Source: Chitinophagaceae bacterium (GTDB lineage Bacteria; Bacteroidota; Bacteroidia; Chitinophagales; Chitinophagaceae). From it: a DNA stretch of 64,000 nt. The notes below the pieces were generated by a model, which did not search any database, had not been told where the DNA came from, and saw nothing but the letters and a program-made list of their open reading frames with translations. The stretch spans positions 1 through 64,000 of the forward strand of contig SAIW01000019.1 of the NCBI GenBank assembly GCA_004028795.1. Reading direction: 5' to 3'. The position numbers and the translations under genes are program-made. Below, piece by piece: positions 41,025 through 50,458 of this stretch (positions are counted from its first letter, which is position 1; each line of letters begins with the position of its first letter).

Positions 41025-41651
41025 TTACGTTACACGCATATCAAAAGCATATTTGATTATTTCATTGGTTTTATGTAAATGCAGCTTCTTTAAAATTCGA
41101 ATTCTGTAAGTGTTAACTGTAGCGACGTTTAAAGAAATAGAGTGGCTTATATCAGAAACGCTCATCCCTTTTGCAAATAATTTAAATACTTCAAACTCTC
41201 TGTCAGAAAGCTTTTTATGAGCATCAATTTCACAATGGTTATCTATTGAATCTGCTAAAAGAAGTGCAACCTCAGTTGTAATATATTTTTTACCATTTAG
41301 CAGGGTGCTTATAGCTCTGTACAATTCTTCTCTACTCAAAGATTTACTTATATAGCCCCAAGCACCTGCTTTAATTACTCTTGTTGCAATTAATGATGGT
41401 TCAGAACTGCTAATAATTAATACAGGTGTTTTGCCAACTATTTCTATAATATTTTTTACTAAATCAATACCACTTAAGCCAGGCATGTATAAATCTGTAA
41501 GAATAATATCATATTGGGTGTTACGTATTTTTTCAATCAGTTCATTGCCGTCAGTGGCTTCGTCAATTTCAATTTTTTCAAAATTGTTTTGTAGAGAAAT
41601 ACACAGTCCGTATCTCATAAAATCATGATCGTCTGCTACTATTACTTTCAT
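41025..41651 (-). CDS. NarL/FixJ-family response regulator (paralogue)
   Basis: 208 residues, colinear with the regulator at 232-858. Receiver with Asp in ILTDLYMPGLSG (about residue 53), Lys in SKSLSREE (about 103), and a C-terminal LuxR HTH with KLSDREFEVFKLFAKGM. It stands upstream of the split kinase on the same strand with a 241-bp gap that holds no gene. The two regulators probably arose by duplication around the kinase and may share it. Confidence 0.92.
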   Translation of the reverse strand: MKVIVADDHDFMRYGLCISLQNNFEKIEIDEATDGNELIEKIRNTQYDIILTDLYMPGLSGIDLVKNIIEIVGKTPVLIISSSEPSLIATRVIKAGAWGYISKSLSREELYRAISTLLNGKKYITTEVALLLADSIDNHCEIDAHKKLSDREFEVFKLFAKGMSVSDISHSISLNVATVNTYRIRILKKLHLHKTNEIIKYAFDMRVT

Positions 41652-41940
41652 AAATCGGTTTTTAATTAAGACTAAAAAGTACTAAGACTTATAAGGTGAA
41701 GGATTCAGGATATTGGAAACCAATGCTTAGTACTTATATAGTCTACGGGGTTTGGGTATTAAAGTTTTCATTAGTATTTTGGATTTTAAAACGGAGCTGC
41801 TTTAAAGTTTGGAAATGCTAAGTACGAATAAGATACCAAAGAGAGTTTTTTAATTAAGATGCTGATAATCAACGAAAATTAGTTGCTGCTGATAACTACT
41901 GTTTTCCAAGAATTGGAAAACTATTTTAAAAGATGGAAAG

Positions 41941-42303
41941 TTAAATTGCAAATTCTTCTTTCAACTGCTCAAAACTAATTTGTAACACTTCATTTATTTG
42001 TTTGAATAGTTGGTGAATTTCAATAAGTGTATCTTCTGTTTGCGAAGTATTGCTTAAATCTTCAATTTTTTTAATGGTCTCCTTTAACCCAGAAATATTC
42101 ATACCGTTTATTCCGGCTTTCATTTTATGCGACCAAAATGCAATATTCTTCCAGTCCCTTTTTATTATTGCGTTTTCTAAATGCTTTAAATCTTTGGGCG
42201 TAGAATCCAAAAAAATACCAACCATTTTATGGAGGAATAAATAGTTGTTGCTACATGCTTCTTTCAAAGATGTTAAGTCGTAAACTTTTAATTCGTTAGC
42301 CAT
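41941..42303 (-). CDS. Hpt (histidine phosphotransfer) protein
   Basis: 120 residues. A single Hpt four-helix domain with the phosphorylatable His in FWSHKMKAGINGM (about residue 58), preceded by LFLHKMVGIFLDSTPKDLKHLE. It passes phosphate between a hybrid kinase and a response regulator. It follows the NtrC-type regulator with a 2-bp gap, so they form an operon. Confidence 0.85.
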   Translation of the reverse strand: MANELKVYDLTSLKEACSNNYLFLHKMVGIFLDSTPKDLKHLENAIIKRDWKNIAFWSHKMKAGINGMNISGLKETIKKIEDLSNTSQTEDTLIEIHQLFKQINEVLQISFEQLKEEFAI

Positions 42304-42305
42304 TA

Positions 42306-43664
42306 TCAGCTAATAGAAATTTTGTGTTCTTTGATAAGATTGTAAATAGTTGATTTACCAATATCTAACTTTTTAGCAACTAAAACAACATCATTATCAT
42401 ATTTATTTAAGAAATGCTGCACTACTCTTAAGTTAAATTCTTTTAAAGTTATTTCGTAATTTAAGAGAGCATTGAGTGTTGCGTTAGAATTTATCTGCAA
42501 ATCATTTTCTTCAATAATATCATTACTTAAAACAACAGCAAGTTCTATAATCGATTTCAACTCACGAATATTACCCGGAAAAGGGTAGGATAACAATTTT
42601 TCCTGAGCATTTTCAGAAAGTTGTTTGGGCTGCATATTATTTTCTTCAGTAAAAAGTTTAATAAAATGGTTAGCCAGAATAAGAACATCTTTACCTCTTT
42701 CTCTTAGTGGCGGAAGATGAATATTTAACCCCAATAATCGGTAATATAAATCTTCTCTGAAAGTTTTATTTTCTACTTCCTGTAATAAATTTTTATGTGT
42801 GGCAACAATTATTCTAACATCAATAGGAATTACTGTGTTTCCGCCAACTCTGTTGATTTGTTTTTCTTGTAAAACCCTTAGCAGTTTAGCTTGCAGACTT
42901 ATTTCCAATTCTCCTATTTCATCAAGAAAAAGAGTGCCTTTATCAGCTTCTTCAAAACGCCCGATTCTTTTTTCTGCAGCACCCGTAAATGCTCCTTTTT
43001 CATGCCCGAATAATTCACTCTCTAATAATTCTTTCGGAATGGCAGCAACATTAATAGCAACAAAAGGTTGTTTTTGCCTTGCAGAATTATAATGAATAGC
43101 TTTTGCAACAACTTCTTTACCGGTACCGGTTTCGCCGGTAACTGAAACAGTAATATTTGTTTCTGAAGCTTTTTCAATTAACTGATAAATTTTTTTTATT
43201 GCATCACTTTGTCCGATAATTACTTTAGAAAAATCGTAATTTTTCTTAATCTCTTTTTTTAAAACTTCAACTTGTTTTTTAAGCTGCTTAATTTTTGAGA
43301 GATGCGTTAATACACTCCAAAGCCTCTCTTTTGTTTCATCATTCTTAACAATATAATCAAAAGCACCTTCTTTAATAAGTTTAACAGCAGTATTTATATC
43401 ATCCTGCCCTGAAACAATAATTACTTCAATATCTGCATCAAATTCTTTAATTTTTTTAAGCACTTCATTTCCGTTAGCATCCCCTAATGAATAATCCAAT
43501 GTAATTACATCAGGCTTGTTATGTATTTGCGTTAAGAGGTCTTTGGCAGTAAAAAACTTCTTTACAATATTATCCGGGTTAAGTAAAAGGTAATACTCAA
43601 GCATATTGGCATACCATTCATCATCTTCCAAAATATAAATTAATGTATTCTGAGTTTGTTTCAT
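42306..43664 (-). CDS. NtrC-type sigma-54-dependent response regulator
   Basis: 452 residues. Receiver (1-125) with Asp in DVITLDYSLGDA; AAA+ sigma-54 activator core with Walker A GETGTGKE (about 177-184), the GAFTGA loop (about 215-220) and Walker B GTLFLDEIGEL; C-terminal Fis-type HTH with LDIGKSTIYNLIKEHKIS. Activates RNA polymerase containing sigma-54. Together with the Hpt and CheY-like genes it suggests a phosphorelay. Confidence 0.94.
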   Translation of the reverse strand: MKQTQNTLIYILEDDEWYANMLEYYLLLNPDNIVKKFFTAKDLLTQIHNKPDVITLDYSLGDANGNEVLKKIKEFDADIEVIIVSGQDDINTAVKLIKEGAFDYIVKNDETKERLWSVLTHLSKIKQLKKQVEVLKKEIKKNYDFSKVIIGQSDAIKKIYQLIEKASETNITVSVTGETGTGKEVVAKAIHYNSARQKQPFVAINVAAIPKELLESELFGHEKGAFTGAAEKRIGRFEEADKGTLFLDEIGELEISLQAKLLRVLQEKQINRVGGNTVIPIDVRIIVATHKNLLQEVENKTFREDLYYRLLGLNIHLPPLRERGKDVLILANHFIKLFTEENNMQPKQLSENAQEKLLSYPFPGNIRELKSIIELAVVLSNDIIEENDLQINSNATLNALLNYEITLKEFNLRVVQHFLNKYDNDVVLVAKKLDIGKSTIYNLIKEHKISIS

Positions 43665-43828
43665 TGCAGTAAGTTCGATAAAATAAAAGTAATTTTATAC
43701 TTCAGCCAAAGTATCCTTCAACCAAAAATTAAAAATAATTTAATTTATGTTATAAAAAAAACATATCTTGCTGATAGAACCGGGTGGGTTTTAGTGCAAA
43801 GCTATTTTTAAATAAAAAACACTTTGTT

Positions 43829-44269
43829 ATGAACAGCGTTCCCATTGAAATTTTGTTAGTAGAAGATAACCATGACGAAGCTGAATTAGTTATCAGAAAT
43901 CTTAAGAAAAACAATCTGGCTAATAACCTAAGGCATATTGATGACGGAGTAGAAGCGTTAGATTTTATTTTTTCAAGAGGTGTATATAAACATAGAAAAG
44001 ATTTTTCACACCCTAAACTTATTCTATTAGATCTAAAGCTGCCCAAGGTAAGCGGTTTAGAAATCTTGCAGGAAATAAAAAGCAATGAAGAAACTAAAAC
44101 GATACCTGTAGTAGTTCTTACTTCCTCTAAAGAAGATGTTGATGTTAGTGAAGCCTATCGTTTTGGTGTAAACAGCTATATTGTTAAGCCGGTAAATTTT
44201 GAATCTTTCTCTAAAGCAGTTATAGATATAGGAATGTACTGGATGGTACTTAATCATGCAAAGCAATAA
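43829..44269 (+). CDS. CheY-like response regulator (Rcp1 type)
   Basis: 146 residues from the ATG at 43829; the upstream extension lacks conservation. A single receiver domain with the acidic pair VEDNHDE, the phosphoacceptor Asp in LILLDLKLPKVSG (about 64), Thr/Ser near 96 and Lys in SYIVKPVNF. No output domain. The family often acts in phytochrome-type or PAS-kinase relays. Opposite strand to the NtrC regulator. Confidence 0.88.
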   Translation: MNSVPIEILLVEDNHDEAELVIRNLKKNNLANNLRHIDDGVEALDFIFSRGVYKHRKDFSHPKLILLDLKLPKVSGLEILQEIKSNEETKTIPVVVLTSSKEDVDVSEAYRFGVNSYIVKPVNFESFSKAVIDIGMYWMVLNHAKQ

Positions 44270-44338
44270 TCTCCACAGTTTGCTCACAGTTTTTTCTGTT
44301 TTTTTCGCAGTTTATAAGTTTGGTTTATCTTGCATGGT

Positions 44339-45133
44339 ATGCAGCAATACCTACAGTTATTACAACATATTTTAGATAATGGTGTAACTAAAACAGACAG
44401 AACTGGAACAGGTACTATAAGTTGTTTTGGCTATCAAATGCGGTTTAATTTAAAAGATGGATTTCCTCTTGTAACTACAAAAAAATTGCACGTAAAAAGT
44501 ATTATTTACGAGTTACTCTGGTTTTTGAAGGGTGATACCAATATTGGATACTTAAAAGAAAACGGTGTTAGAATTTGGGATGAATGGGCTGATGACAATG
44601 GCAATCTCGGTCCTGTTTACGGTAAGCAATGGCGTAGTTGGGAAGGGGCTGATAAAGTAGAGATTGATCAGATTACAGATGTGGTTAATCAGATTAAAAA
44701 AAATCCGGATAGCAGAAGATTAATTGTTAGTGCCTGGAATGTAGCCGATTTGCCCAAAATGGCATTAATGCCCTGCCACACATTGTTTCAATTTTATGTA
44801 GCTGAAAATAAGTTGAGCTGCCAGTTATACCAACGCAGTGCAGATGTTTTTTTAGGAGTCCCGTTCAACATTGCTTCTTATGCTTTGCTTACATTAATGA
44901 TCGCTCAGGTTTGTGATTTAGAACCCGGTGATTTTGTACACAGTTTTGGCGATGTGCATTTATACAGCAATCATATTCAGCAGGCAGAGTTGCAACTAAC
45001 AAGAATGCCTTATCCTTTACCAACTATGCATATCAACCCTGACGTAAAGGATATTTTTTCTTTTCAATACGAAGATTTTCAGCTTGAAAATTATCAAAGC
45101 CATCCATCAATAAAAGCTGCGGTAGCAGTGTAA
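44339..45133 (+). CDS. thyA: Thymidylate synthase
   Basis: 264 residues from the ATG at 44339, equal to E. coli ThyA; the TTG nine bases upstream would add only MHG. Catalytic Cys in [13 protein letters not shown] (residue about 146), the folate/dUMP Arg in DRTGTGT and RRLIVSAWN, and the C-terminal [10 protein letters not shown]. Converts dUMP to dTMP using methylene-tetrahydrofolate. It is followed 7 bp later by folA, which regenerates the folate. Confidence 0.97.
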   Translation: MQQYLQLLQHILDNGVTKTDRTGTGTISCFGYQMRFNLKDGFPLVTTKKLHVKSIIYELLWFLKGDTNIGYLKENGVRIWDEWADDNGNLGPVYGKQWRSWEGADKVEIDQITDVVNQIKKNPDSRRLIVSAWNVADLPKMALMPCHTLFQFYVAENKLSCQLYQRSADVFLGVPFNIASYALLTLMIAQVCDLEPGDFVHSFGDVHLYSNHIQQAELQLTRMPYPLPTMHINPDVKDIFSFQYEDFQLENYQSHPSIKAAVAV

Positions 45134-45140
45134 TACTTCT

Positions 45141-45635
45141 ATGATAATTTCTCTTATTGCAGCAGTTTCAACAAATAATGTAATTGGTAAAGACAATAAA
45201 TTGTTATGGAATTTACCAAACGATATGAAGTTTTTTAAAAACAAAACATGGGCAATGCCCATTGTTATGGGAAGAAAAACCTTTGAAGCATTAAACAGCA
45301 AAGCGTTGCCAGGGAGATTGAATATTGTAATTACAAGAAACAAAGATTTCAAGGCAACAAATACAGTTGTTGTAAATTCTTTTAGTGATGCGAAGTTTAT
45401 TGCACAATCTCATAATTATAAAGAACTGTTTGTAATTGGTGGCGGTGAATTATATAAACAAACTATTGATAGTGCAGACCTACTCTATATTACAAGAGTT
45501 CAGGCAATAGTAGATGGAGATGCTTTTTTCCCTGAAATTGATACTGATAAATGGCAAATTAATTTTAATGAAGGACATTCAGTTGATAACAAACATGCGT
45601 ATGCGTACAGCTTTCAAATCTGGAAGCGAAAATAA
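45141..45635 (+). CDS. folA: Dihydrofolate reductase
   Basis: 164 residues. N-terminal ISLIAAVSTNNVIGKDNKL-LWNLPNDMKFFK contains the substrate loop with the active Asp, followed by MGRKTFEALNSKALPGRLNIVITR and the FVIGGGELYKQ NADPH motif. Supplies tetrahydrofolate, closing the cycle with ThyA; the two genes form an operon. Confidence 0.97.
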   Translation: MIISLIAAVSTNNVIGKDNKLLWNLPNDMKFFKNKTWAMPIVMGRKTFEALNSKALPGRLNIVITRNKDFKATNTVVVNSFSDAKFIAQSHNYKELFVIGGGELYKQTIDSADLLYITRVQAIVDGDAFFPEIDTDKWQINFNEGHSVDNKHAYAYSFQIWKRK

Positions 45636-45640
45636 AAGCC

Positions 45641-46111
45641 ATGATTTTTATTGCTGATTATTATAAATATTTTGCTCTTGTTGTTTTATTAATTTCTCTT
45701 TTTAAAAACAATTATCAATTAGTATTTAAGAATGTTTTAGCTGTAATGAATATTTTAATTTTATTAAACACTTTCATTTTCTTAAAAACTTCGTGGGAAT
45801 TATATGAAGCATTTCAGCAATTGCATTTTTCAAATTCAAAATATAATTGGTTAGATAGTTTTTATTTAGGTAAACAAACTGTGTTTTTAATTATTGAATT
45901 GTTACTACCCGTTATTTTTTTGTTTAATAAGCTGTCGGCTAATAAAATATTAACCACTGTTTTATTAGTATGTTTTTGGTATAGTTTAGGCAATGAACAA
46001 CCTGAAATTTCAATTTTTAAATTTCTCAATTACGCCTCATTATTCATTGCTGTTTATGCTTTACTTTGGCTTCTAAAAAGATTACCTTCCCAACGACAAA
46101 CGAATGTATAG
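45641..46111 (+). CDS. Hypothetical membrane protein
   Basis: 156 residues with four to five hydrophobic segments (about 8-25, 28-50, 75-95, 105-118, 130-148) and few charges. Starts 5 bp after folA and overlaps the methyltransferase gene by 8 bp, so it belongs to the same operon. No family is recognised. Confidence 0.75.
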   Translation: MIFIADYYKYFALVVLLISLFKNNYQLVFKNVLAVMNILILLNTFIFLKTSWELYEAFQQLHFSNSKYNWLDSFYLGKQTVFLIIELLLPVIFLFNKLSANKILTTVLLVCFWYSLGNEQPEISIFKFLNYASLFIAVYALLWLLKRLPSQRQTNV

Positions 46112-46901
46112 TCCTGTAAAAACAGTTTGTAAATTCTTACACTATTACCTTACTTCTTCTAATGGTAAAGGGCATGGAATGCATTCTCCGTTTGTGTTTG
46201 ACTTTATTGTGAATGTATTAAATGATAACAGGGAGTTTTATGCATATAAGCAAATTGAAAATATAAGAAGGCAATTGTTGAGTAATAACAGAAAAATTAC
46301 AGTTGAAGATTTTGGTGCCGGTTCAAAGAAAAATAAAACCAATGAAAGAACTGTAAGAGATATTGCTTCTTCTTCTTTAAAACCTGAAAAATTCAGTAAA
46401 CTTTTATTCAGAATTGTAAATTATTATCAGTGTAAAACGGTTATTGAATTGGGCACCTCATTAGGTATTACTACTTCTTATCTGGCATCTGCAAATACAA
46501 ATGCCCATGTTTTTACAATGGAAGGTTCATCAGCTATTGCATCTATTGCCGCTGAAAATTTTGCAATACTTCAATTAAAAAATATTCAGCAGCTATCAGG
46601 AAATTTTGATGATACTTTACCAAAATTGCTTGAAAGCATTAATAATATAGACTTAGCTTTTATTGATGGCAATCATCAATATCAACCAACAGTTAATTAC
46701 TTCAATCTGTTACTTGCAAAATCTCACGAACAAACTATTATTATTTTAGATGATATTCATTGGAGTAAAGAAATGGAAGATGCCTGGCAATATGTTCAGC
46801 AACATGAAAATGTAACTGCAACTATCGATTTGTTTTTTATAGGCATAGTTATATTAAGAAAAGATTTTAAAGCAAAACAACATTTCAATATCCGTTTTTA
46901 A
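46104..46901 (+). CDS. Class I SAM-dependent O-methyltransferase-like protein
   Basis: 265 residues. AdoMet motif I is TVIELGTSLGITTSYLA (about 111-128); acidic motif II EGSS about 140; motif with IDLAFIDGNHQY (about 188-199) and TIIILDDIHWSKEM (about 211-225) resemble the O-methyltransferase (MTF3/24) family that uses a metal. Unknown substrate. Preceded by a membrane protein and followed by an rRNA methylase. Confidence 0.85.
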   Translation: MYSPVKTVCKFLHYYLTSSNGKGHGMHSPFVFDFIVNVLNDNREFYAYKQIENIRRQLLSNNRKITVEDFGAGSKKNKTNERTVRDIASSSLKPEKFSKLLFRIVNYYQCKTVIELGTSLGITTSYLASANTNAHVFTMEGSSAIASIAAENFAILQLKNIQQLSGNFDDTLPKLLESINNIDLAFIDGNHQYQPTVNYFNLLLAKSHEQTIIILDDIHWSKEMEDAWQYVQQHENVTATIDLFFIGIVILRKDFKAKQHFNIRF

Positions 46902-46912
46902 ATTACGCCGGT

Positions 46913-48271
46913 TTGAAAATTCCTGAACAACTCATACAATCCCTGCATAACACTAAAGGCTTTAACAGCAAGGCTTTTGAAGCTTTGCATGAAAGCGGTG
47001 AAACGATAACTTCCATCAGAATAAACCCGTTTAAAACAACTATTGAAAAATCAGCTTTCAATCAGTATGAAAATATCGGTTGGTGTGAAAATGGATATTA
47101 TTTACCAGAGCGTCCATCATTTACTTTAGACCCCTTATTTCATGCAGGGGCTTATTATGTGCAGGAAGCAAGCAGCATGTTTTTATGGCAAGTATTACAA
47201 CAAACAATTACAGATACAGCAGATAAAAAAGTATTCGATGTTTGTGCTGCTCCCGGTGGTAAAAGTACCTTGTTGGCAACTTATTTTAAAGATGGATTAG
47301 TTGTAAGCAATGAAGTAATTAAGCAACGTGCTAACATCTTAAACGAGAATATAACTAAATGGGGTTTACCGAATGTTGTTGTTACAAACAATGACCCCAA
47401 ACAATTTCAATCATTAGAAAATTATTTTGATGCTATAGTTATAGATGCTCCATGCAGTGGCAGTGGTTTATTCAGAAAAGATGAAGAAGCCATTGATGAA
47501 TGGAGCGAAAATAATGTGCAGCTCTGCAGTCAGCGTCAGCAAAGGATTATAGCCGATACATTCAATTGTTTAAAGCAGGGTGGTATCTTAATTTACTCAA
47601 CCTGTTCTTACAGTACAGAAGAAGATGAAGCTATTGCAGATTGGATTTGTGATAACTTTAATGTAACAAATATTCAAATACAATTACAAGCTGAATGGAA
47701 TATTACAGAAACTCAATCAGTTAAACATCATGCTTATGGCTATCGTTTCTGGCCATACTTAGTAAAGGGTGAAGGCTTTTTTATTGCTGCATTTAAAAAG
47801 AATGATGGTGATACAGATGCCAATAAAATAAAAACACAGCAATTAGTTACTACTTCAAAAAATGAAATAGAAGTTTTGCAATCATTCATTCAATTGTCTT
47901 CAGCTTATACATTCTTCAAACAAAATGAAACTATAAGAGCCATAGAAAGCAAATGGCTGAACGATATACAAACACTTGCAAAACATTTATTCATTAAAAA
48001 AGCAGGAATAGCAATTGGTTCAGTAAAAGGTAAAGATTTTATTCCCTCACATGAATTGGCTGTTAGTATATTATCTTCTGAAACCCTTGCTGTTATTGAC
48101 TTGGATAAAGAACAAGCTTTACAGTATTTACGCAGACAAGATTTCTCCGTAACATCAGAAAAAGGCTGGCATTTGGTTGCTTATTGTGGATTACCCTTAG
48201 GCTTTATAAAAGTTTTACCCAATCGGATTAATAATTATTATCCGAATGAATGGAGAATTTTAAAACAGTAA
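46913..48271 (+). CDS. RsmF/NOL1-type rRNA cytosine-C5 methyltransferase
   Basis: 452 residues. Reads from a TTG at 46913, there being no ATG near a plausible N-terminus. Motif I FDVCAAPGGKST, motif IV IDAPCSGSGLF and motif VI YSTCSYSTEEDE carry the two catalytic cysteines of the NOL1/NOP2/Sun family. A C-terminal PUA-like RNA-binding part (about 310-450) ends LPLGFIKVLPNRINNYYP. Methylates a cytosine in 16S rRNA by family. The substrate base cannot be read from sequence. Confidence 0.9.
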   Translation: MKIPEQLIQSLHNTKGFNSKAFEALHESGETITSIRINPFKTTIEKSAFNQYENIGWCENGYYLPERPSFTLDPLFHAGAYYVQEASSMFLWQVLQQTITDTADKKVFDVCAAPGGKSTLLATYFKDGLVVSNEVIKQRANILNENITKWGLPNVVVTNNDPKQFQSLENYFDAIVIDAPCSGSGLFRKDEEAIDEWSENNVQLCSQRQQRIIADTFNCLKQGGILIYSTCSYSTEEDEAIADWICDNFNVTNIQIQLQAEWNITETQSVKHHAYGYRFWPYLVKGEGFFIAAFKKNDGDTDANKIKTQQLVTTSKNEIEVLQSFIQLSSAYTFFKQNETIRAIESKWLNDIQTLAKHLFIKKAGIAIGSVKGKDFIPSHELAVSILSSETLAVIDLDKEQALQYLRRQDFSVTSEKGWHLVAYCGLPLGFIKVLPNRINNYYPNEWRILKQ

Positions 48272-48295
48272 TTTTACTACAATGAATTTACCCTT

Positions 48296-49255
48296 ATGAA
48301 GTGTACAAAATATTTGCTGTCGTTGGCCATGTCAATCTGTTTTGTATTTGTTGTTAATGCACAAACAGGCGATTATATGGTTCATACTATAAAAAATGGT
48401 GAAACATTATCTGCTCTTGCAAAAAAATACAATACAACTGTTGGAGATATTATGCGTTTAAACGGTATGAACAGCAAAAGTATTTTAAAGTTAGGCCAGC
48501 AGGTAAAAATTCCTATAAAGAGTAATGATGTAGCTGTTAAAGATACTACACATCATACCGTAAAAGTTAATGTGATAACACAGGAAACTGTTCCTGAAGT
48601 AGCAGTAAAACCTGAGAATAGCGTAACTTATAAAGTGCAACCTAAAGAAACATTATACGGTATTGCTAAAAAGAATCATGTATATGTTTCGCAGTTAAAA
48701 AAATGGAATAACTTAAAAGATGATAATATTAAAACAGGGCAGGTTTTAATTGTAGGCACACAGCCTGAAAAACCTGCTGCACAAACACTTCCGCCCGAAG
48801 TAATTGTAAAACCCGGCAGACCTGATAATGACCCGAACCAACCTAAAGCAACTATTACAGAACCTGCAGTTGAAACAAAACCAACTGTAAAAGTTACGGA
48901 AGAAAAACCTAAACCAACTGCACCTGTCGAAGAGCAAACAGCACCGGTAACGAATGCACCAAAAGAAGGATATTTTAAAAATGAATATAAGAAAAACGGA
49001 CAGGAAGCAACAGGTACAGCAGCAACTTTTAAAAGTGCCAGTGGTTGGGCTGATAAAAAGTTTTATGTACTAATGAATAAGGTTGATGCAGGTACCATTG
49101 TTCGTGTATCAAGCAATAACAAAACCATTTATGCCAAAGTGTTGGGTGCATTGCCCGATATAAAAGAAGATAACGGTTTACTGCTGCGTTTAAGTAATGC
49201 AGCCACTTCAGCTTTAGGTGTTGCAGATAAGTTTGATGTTATTGTGAATTATTAG
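48296..49255 (+). CDS. LysM-domain exported protein with RlpA-like C-terminus
   Basis: 319 residues. Signal peptide MKCTKYLLSLAMSICFVFVVNAQ. Two LysM repeats at about 28-72 (HTIKNGETLSALAKKYNTTV) and 111-155 (KVQPKETLYGIAKKNHVYV). Then a Pro/Thr/Lys-rich linker (about 160-225), and a C-terminal double-psi-like region with FKSASGWADKKFYVLMNKVDAGTI. Binds peptidoglycan, probably in the periplasm or outer membrane. The following 215 bases hold no gene I can support. Confidence 0.85.
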   Translation: MKCTKYLLSLAMSICFVFVVNAQTGDYMVHTIKNGETLSALAKKYNTTVGDIMRLNGMNSKSILKLGQQVKIPIKSNDVAVKDTTHHTVKVNVITQETVPEVAVKPENSVTYKVQPKETLYGIAKKNHVYVSQLKKWNNLKDDNIKTGQVLIVGTQPEKPAAQTLPPEVIVKPGRPDNDPNQPKATITEPAVETKPTVKVTEEKPKPTAPVEEQTAPVTNAPKEGYFKNEYKKNGQEATGTAATFKSASGWADKKFYVLMNKVDAGTIVRVSSNNKTIYAKVLGALPDIKEDNGLLLRLSNAATSALGVADKFDVIVNY

Positions 49256-49470
49256 TGTGAAACCAGCTTTTGTTTTTTATGGCATCAACTGTTGCGTCGC
49301 ACACTTGTACTGATGAATAAAATGCAACAAAATCAATCAAGAACGTCATTTCAAAAGCTTCTTACCTGAAAAATCTGTTAGTTAATACTATAACTATAAT
49401 TCATGTCTTCACGATTTAAAAATATATGGTTCGTGAAGACACAAACCAAAGTAGTACGAAACATCATCCA

Positions 49471-50403
49471 TTAATTAGTCTTCAATAAAAATGTTAAGGG
49501 GATAGCTAACCTTTTACTCCACGCTTTTTCGCTATGGTCTTCTCCGGGAAAATATTTAGTAATCCATTGCTTGTCTGAATAACCTTTCACTTTCATAATA
49601 CTATCAACCCTTTGTTGTATAGGCGGATACAAAGCATCTAAAGTTTTGTCGCCGCAATCAAAATAGATACGATGATTTTTTGCATCAGGAATTTTTTTAC
49701 TTACATACTTAATAAATGCATCAGGAACAGGATTATTGTTTAAAGTAAAAGTACCTGCCCAATGTGTAGATAAACAGGCAGCACCACCAAATACTTTCGG
49801 ATACTCACAAATAGCATACATAGAAATGAGTCCACCCATGCTGCTTCCTGCAATAAATGTATTGGCTCTGTCTTTATACACAGCATAATGTTTATCAATA
49901 AAAGGCTTTACTTCCTGTACTAAAAATTTCAGATAATTATCAGATTTGGGTTGAAACAGTTGTTTGGTTCTTCCTGCTCTTTGCAGTTGAGCAGTAACGG
50001 TATCTTTTTCTGCTTTTGTTAGTTCTTCAAAAGGTTGCTGCGGAAAATAATCGGGATGTCTTGTGGCATCACCATTCCAGATACCCACAACAATAAATTT
50101 TTTTACCTTGTTTGTTGTTAATAAATCAGATGCAATTGAATCAACCTTCCAGGCTTGTTTGTTCCATGTTAGAGAGGCATCAAATAACATTTGACCATCC
50201 TGCATATACAACACGGCATATTTAGCTTTGTCATCATATCCTTCGGGTAACCAGATATCAATGTTTCTTGCAGTAATATATCGGGATTGAAAATTTTCAA
50301 TCCGAACAACTCTACCGCTAACAACTTTGGGAATAGGTAGCTGAGCATGAGTTTTTGCAATTAATCCGCTTAACAGTAAAAATGCAACAATCACTCTTTT
50401 CAT
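49471..50403 (-). CDS. Exported esterase (enterochelin-esterase-like alpha/beta hydrolase)
   Basis: 310 residues. Signal peptide to about residue 20 (FLLLSGLIAKTHAQ). The nucleophile Ser is in FIAGSSMGGLISMYA (GxSxG, about 193-197); acid in FDCGDKTLDAL; His in GEDHSEKAW. N-terminal IDIWLPEGYDDKAKYAVLYMQDG matches the Fes/esterase D-type family (COG2382/COG2819). Substrate unknown. Confidence 0.87.
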   Translation of the reverse strand: MKRVIVAFLLLSGLIAKTHAQLPIPKVVSGRVVRIENFQSRYITARNIDIWLPEGYDDKAKYAVLYMQDGQMLFDASLTWNKQAWKVDSIASDLLTTNKVKKFIVVGIWNGDATRHPDYFPQQPFEELTKAEKDTVTAQLQRAGRTKQLFQPKSDNYLKFLVQEVKPFIDKHYAVYKDRANTFIAGSSMGGLISMYAICEYPKVFGGAACLSTHWAGTFTLNNNPVPDAFIKYVSKKIPDAKNHRIYFDCGDKTLDALYPPIQQRVDSIMKVKGYSDKQWITKYFPGEDHSEKAWSKRLAIPLTFLLKTN

Positions 50404-50458
50404 TAAATTACTTTTAAAGTTTATCTATTTGATGTGTTTAAGGTAGTTAAACATTAGA

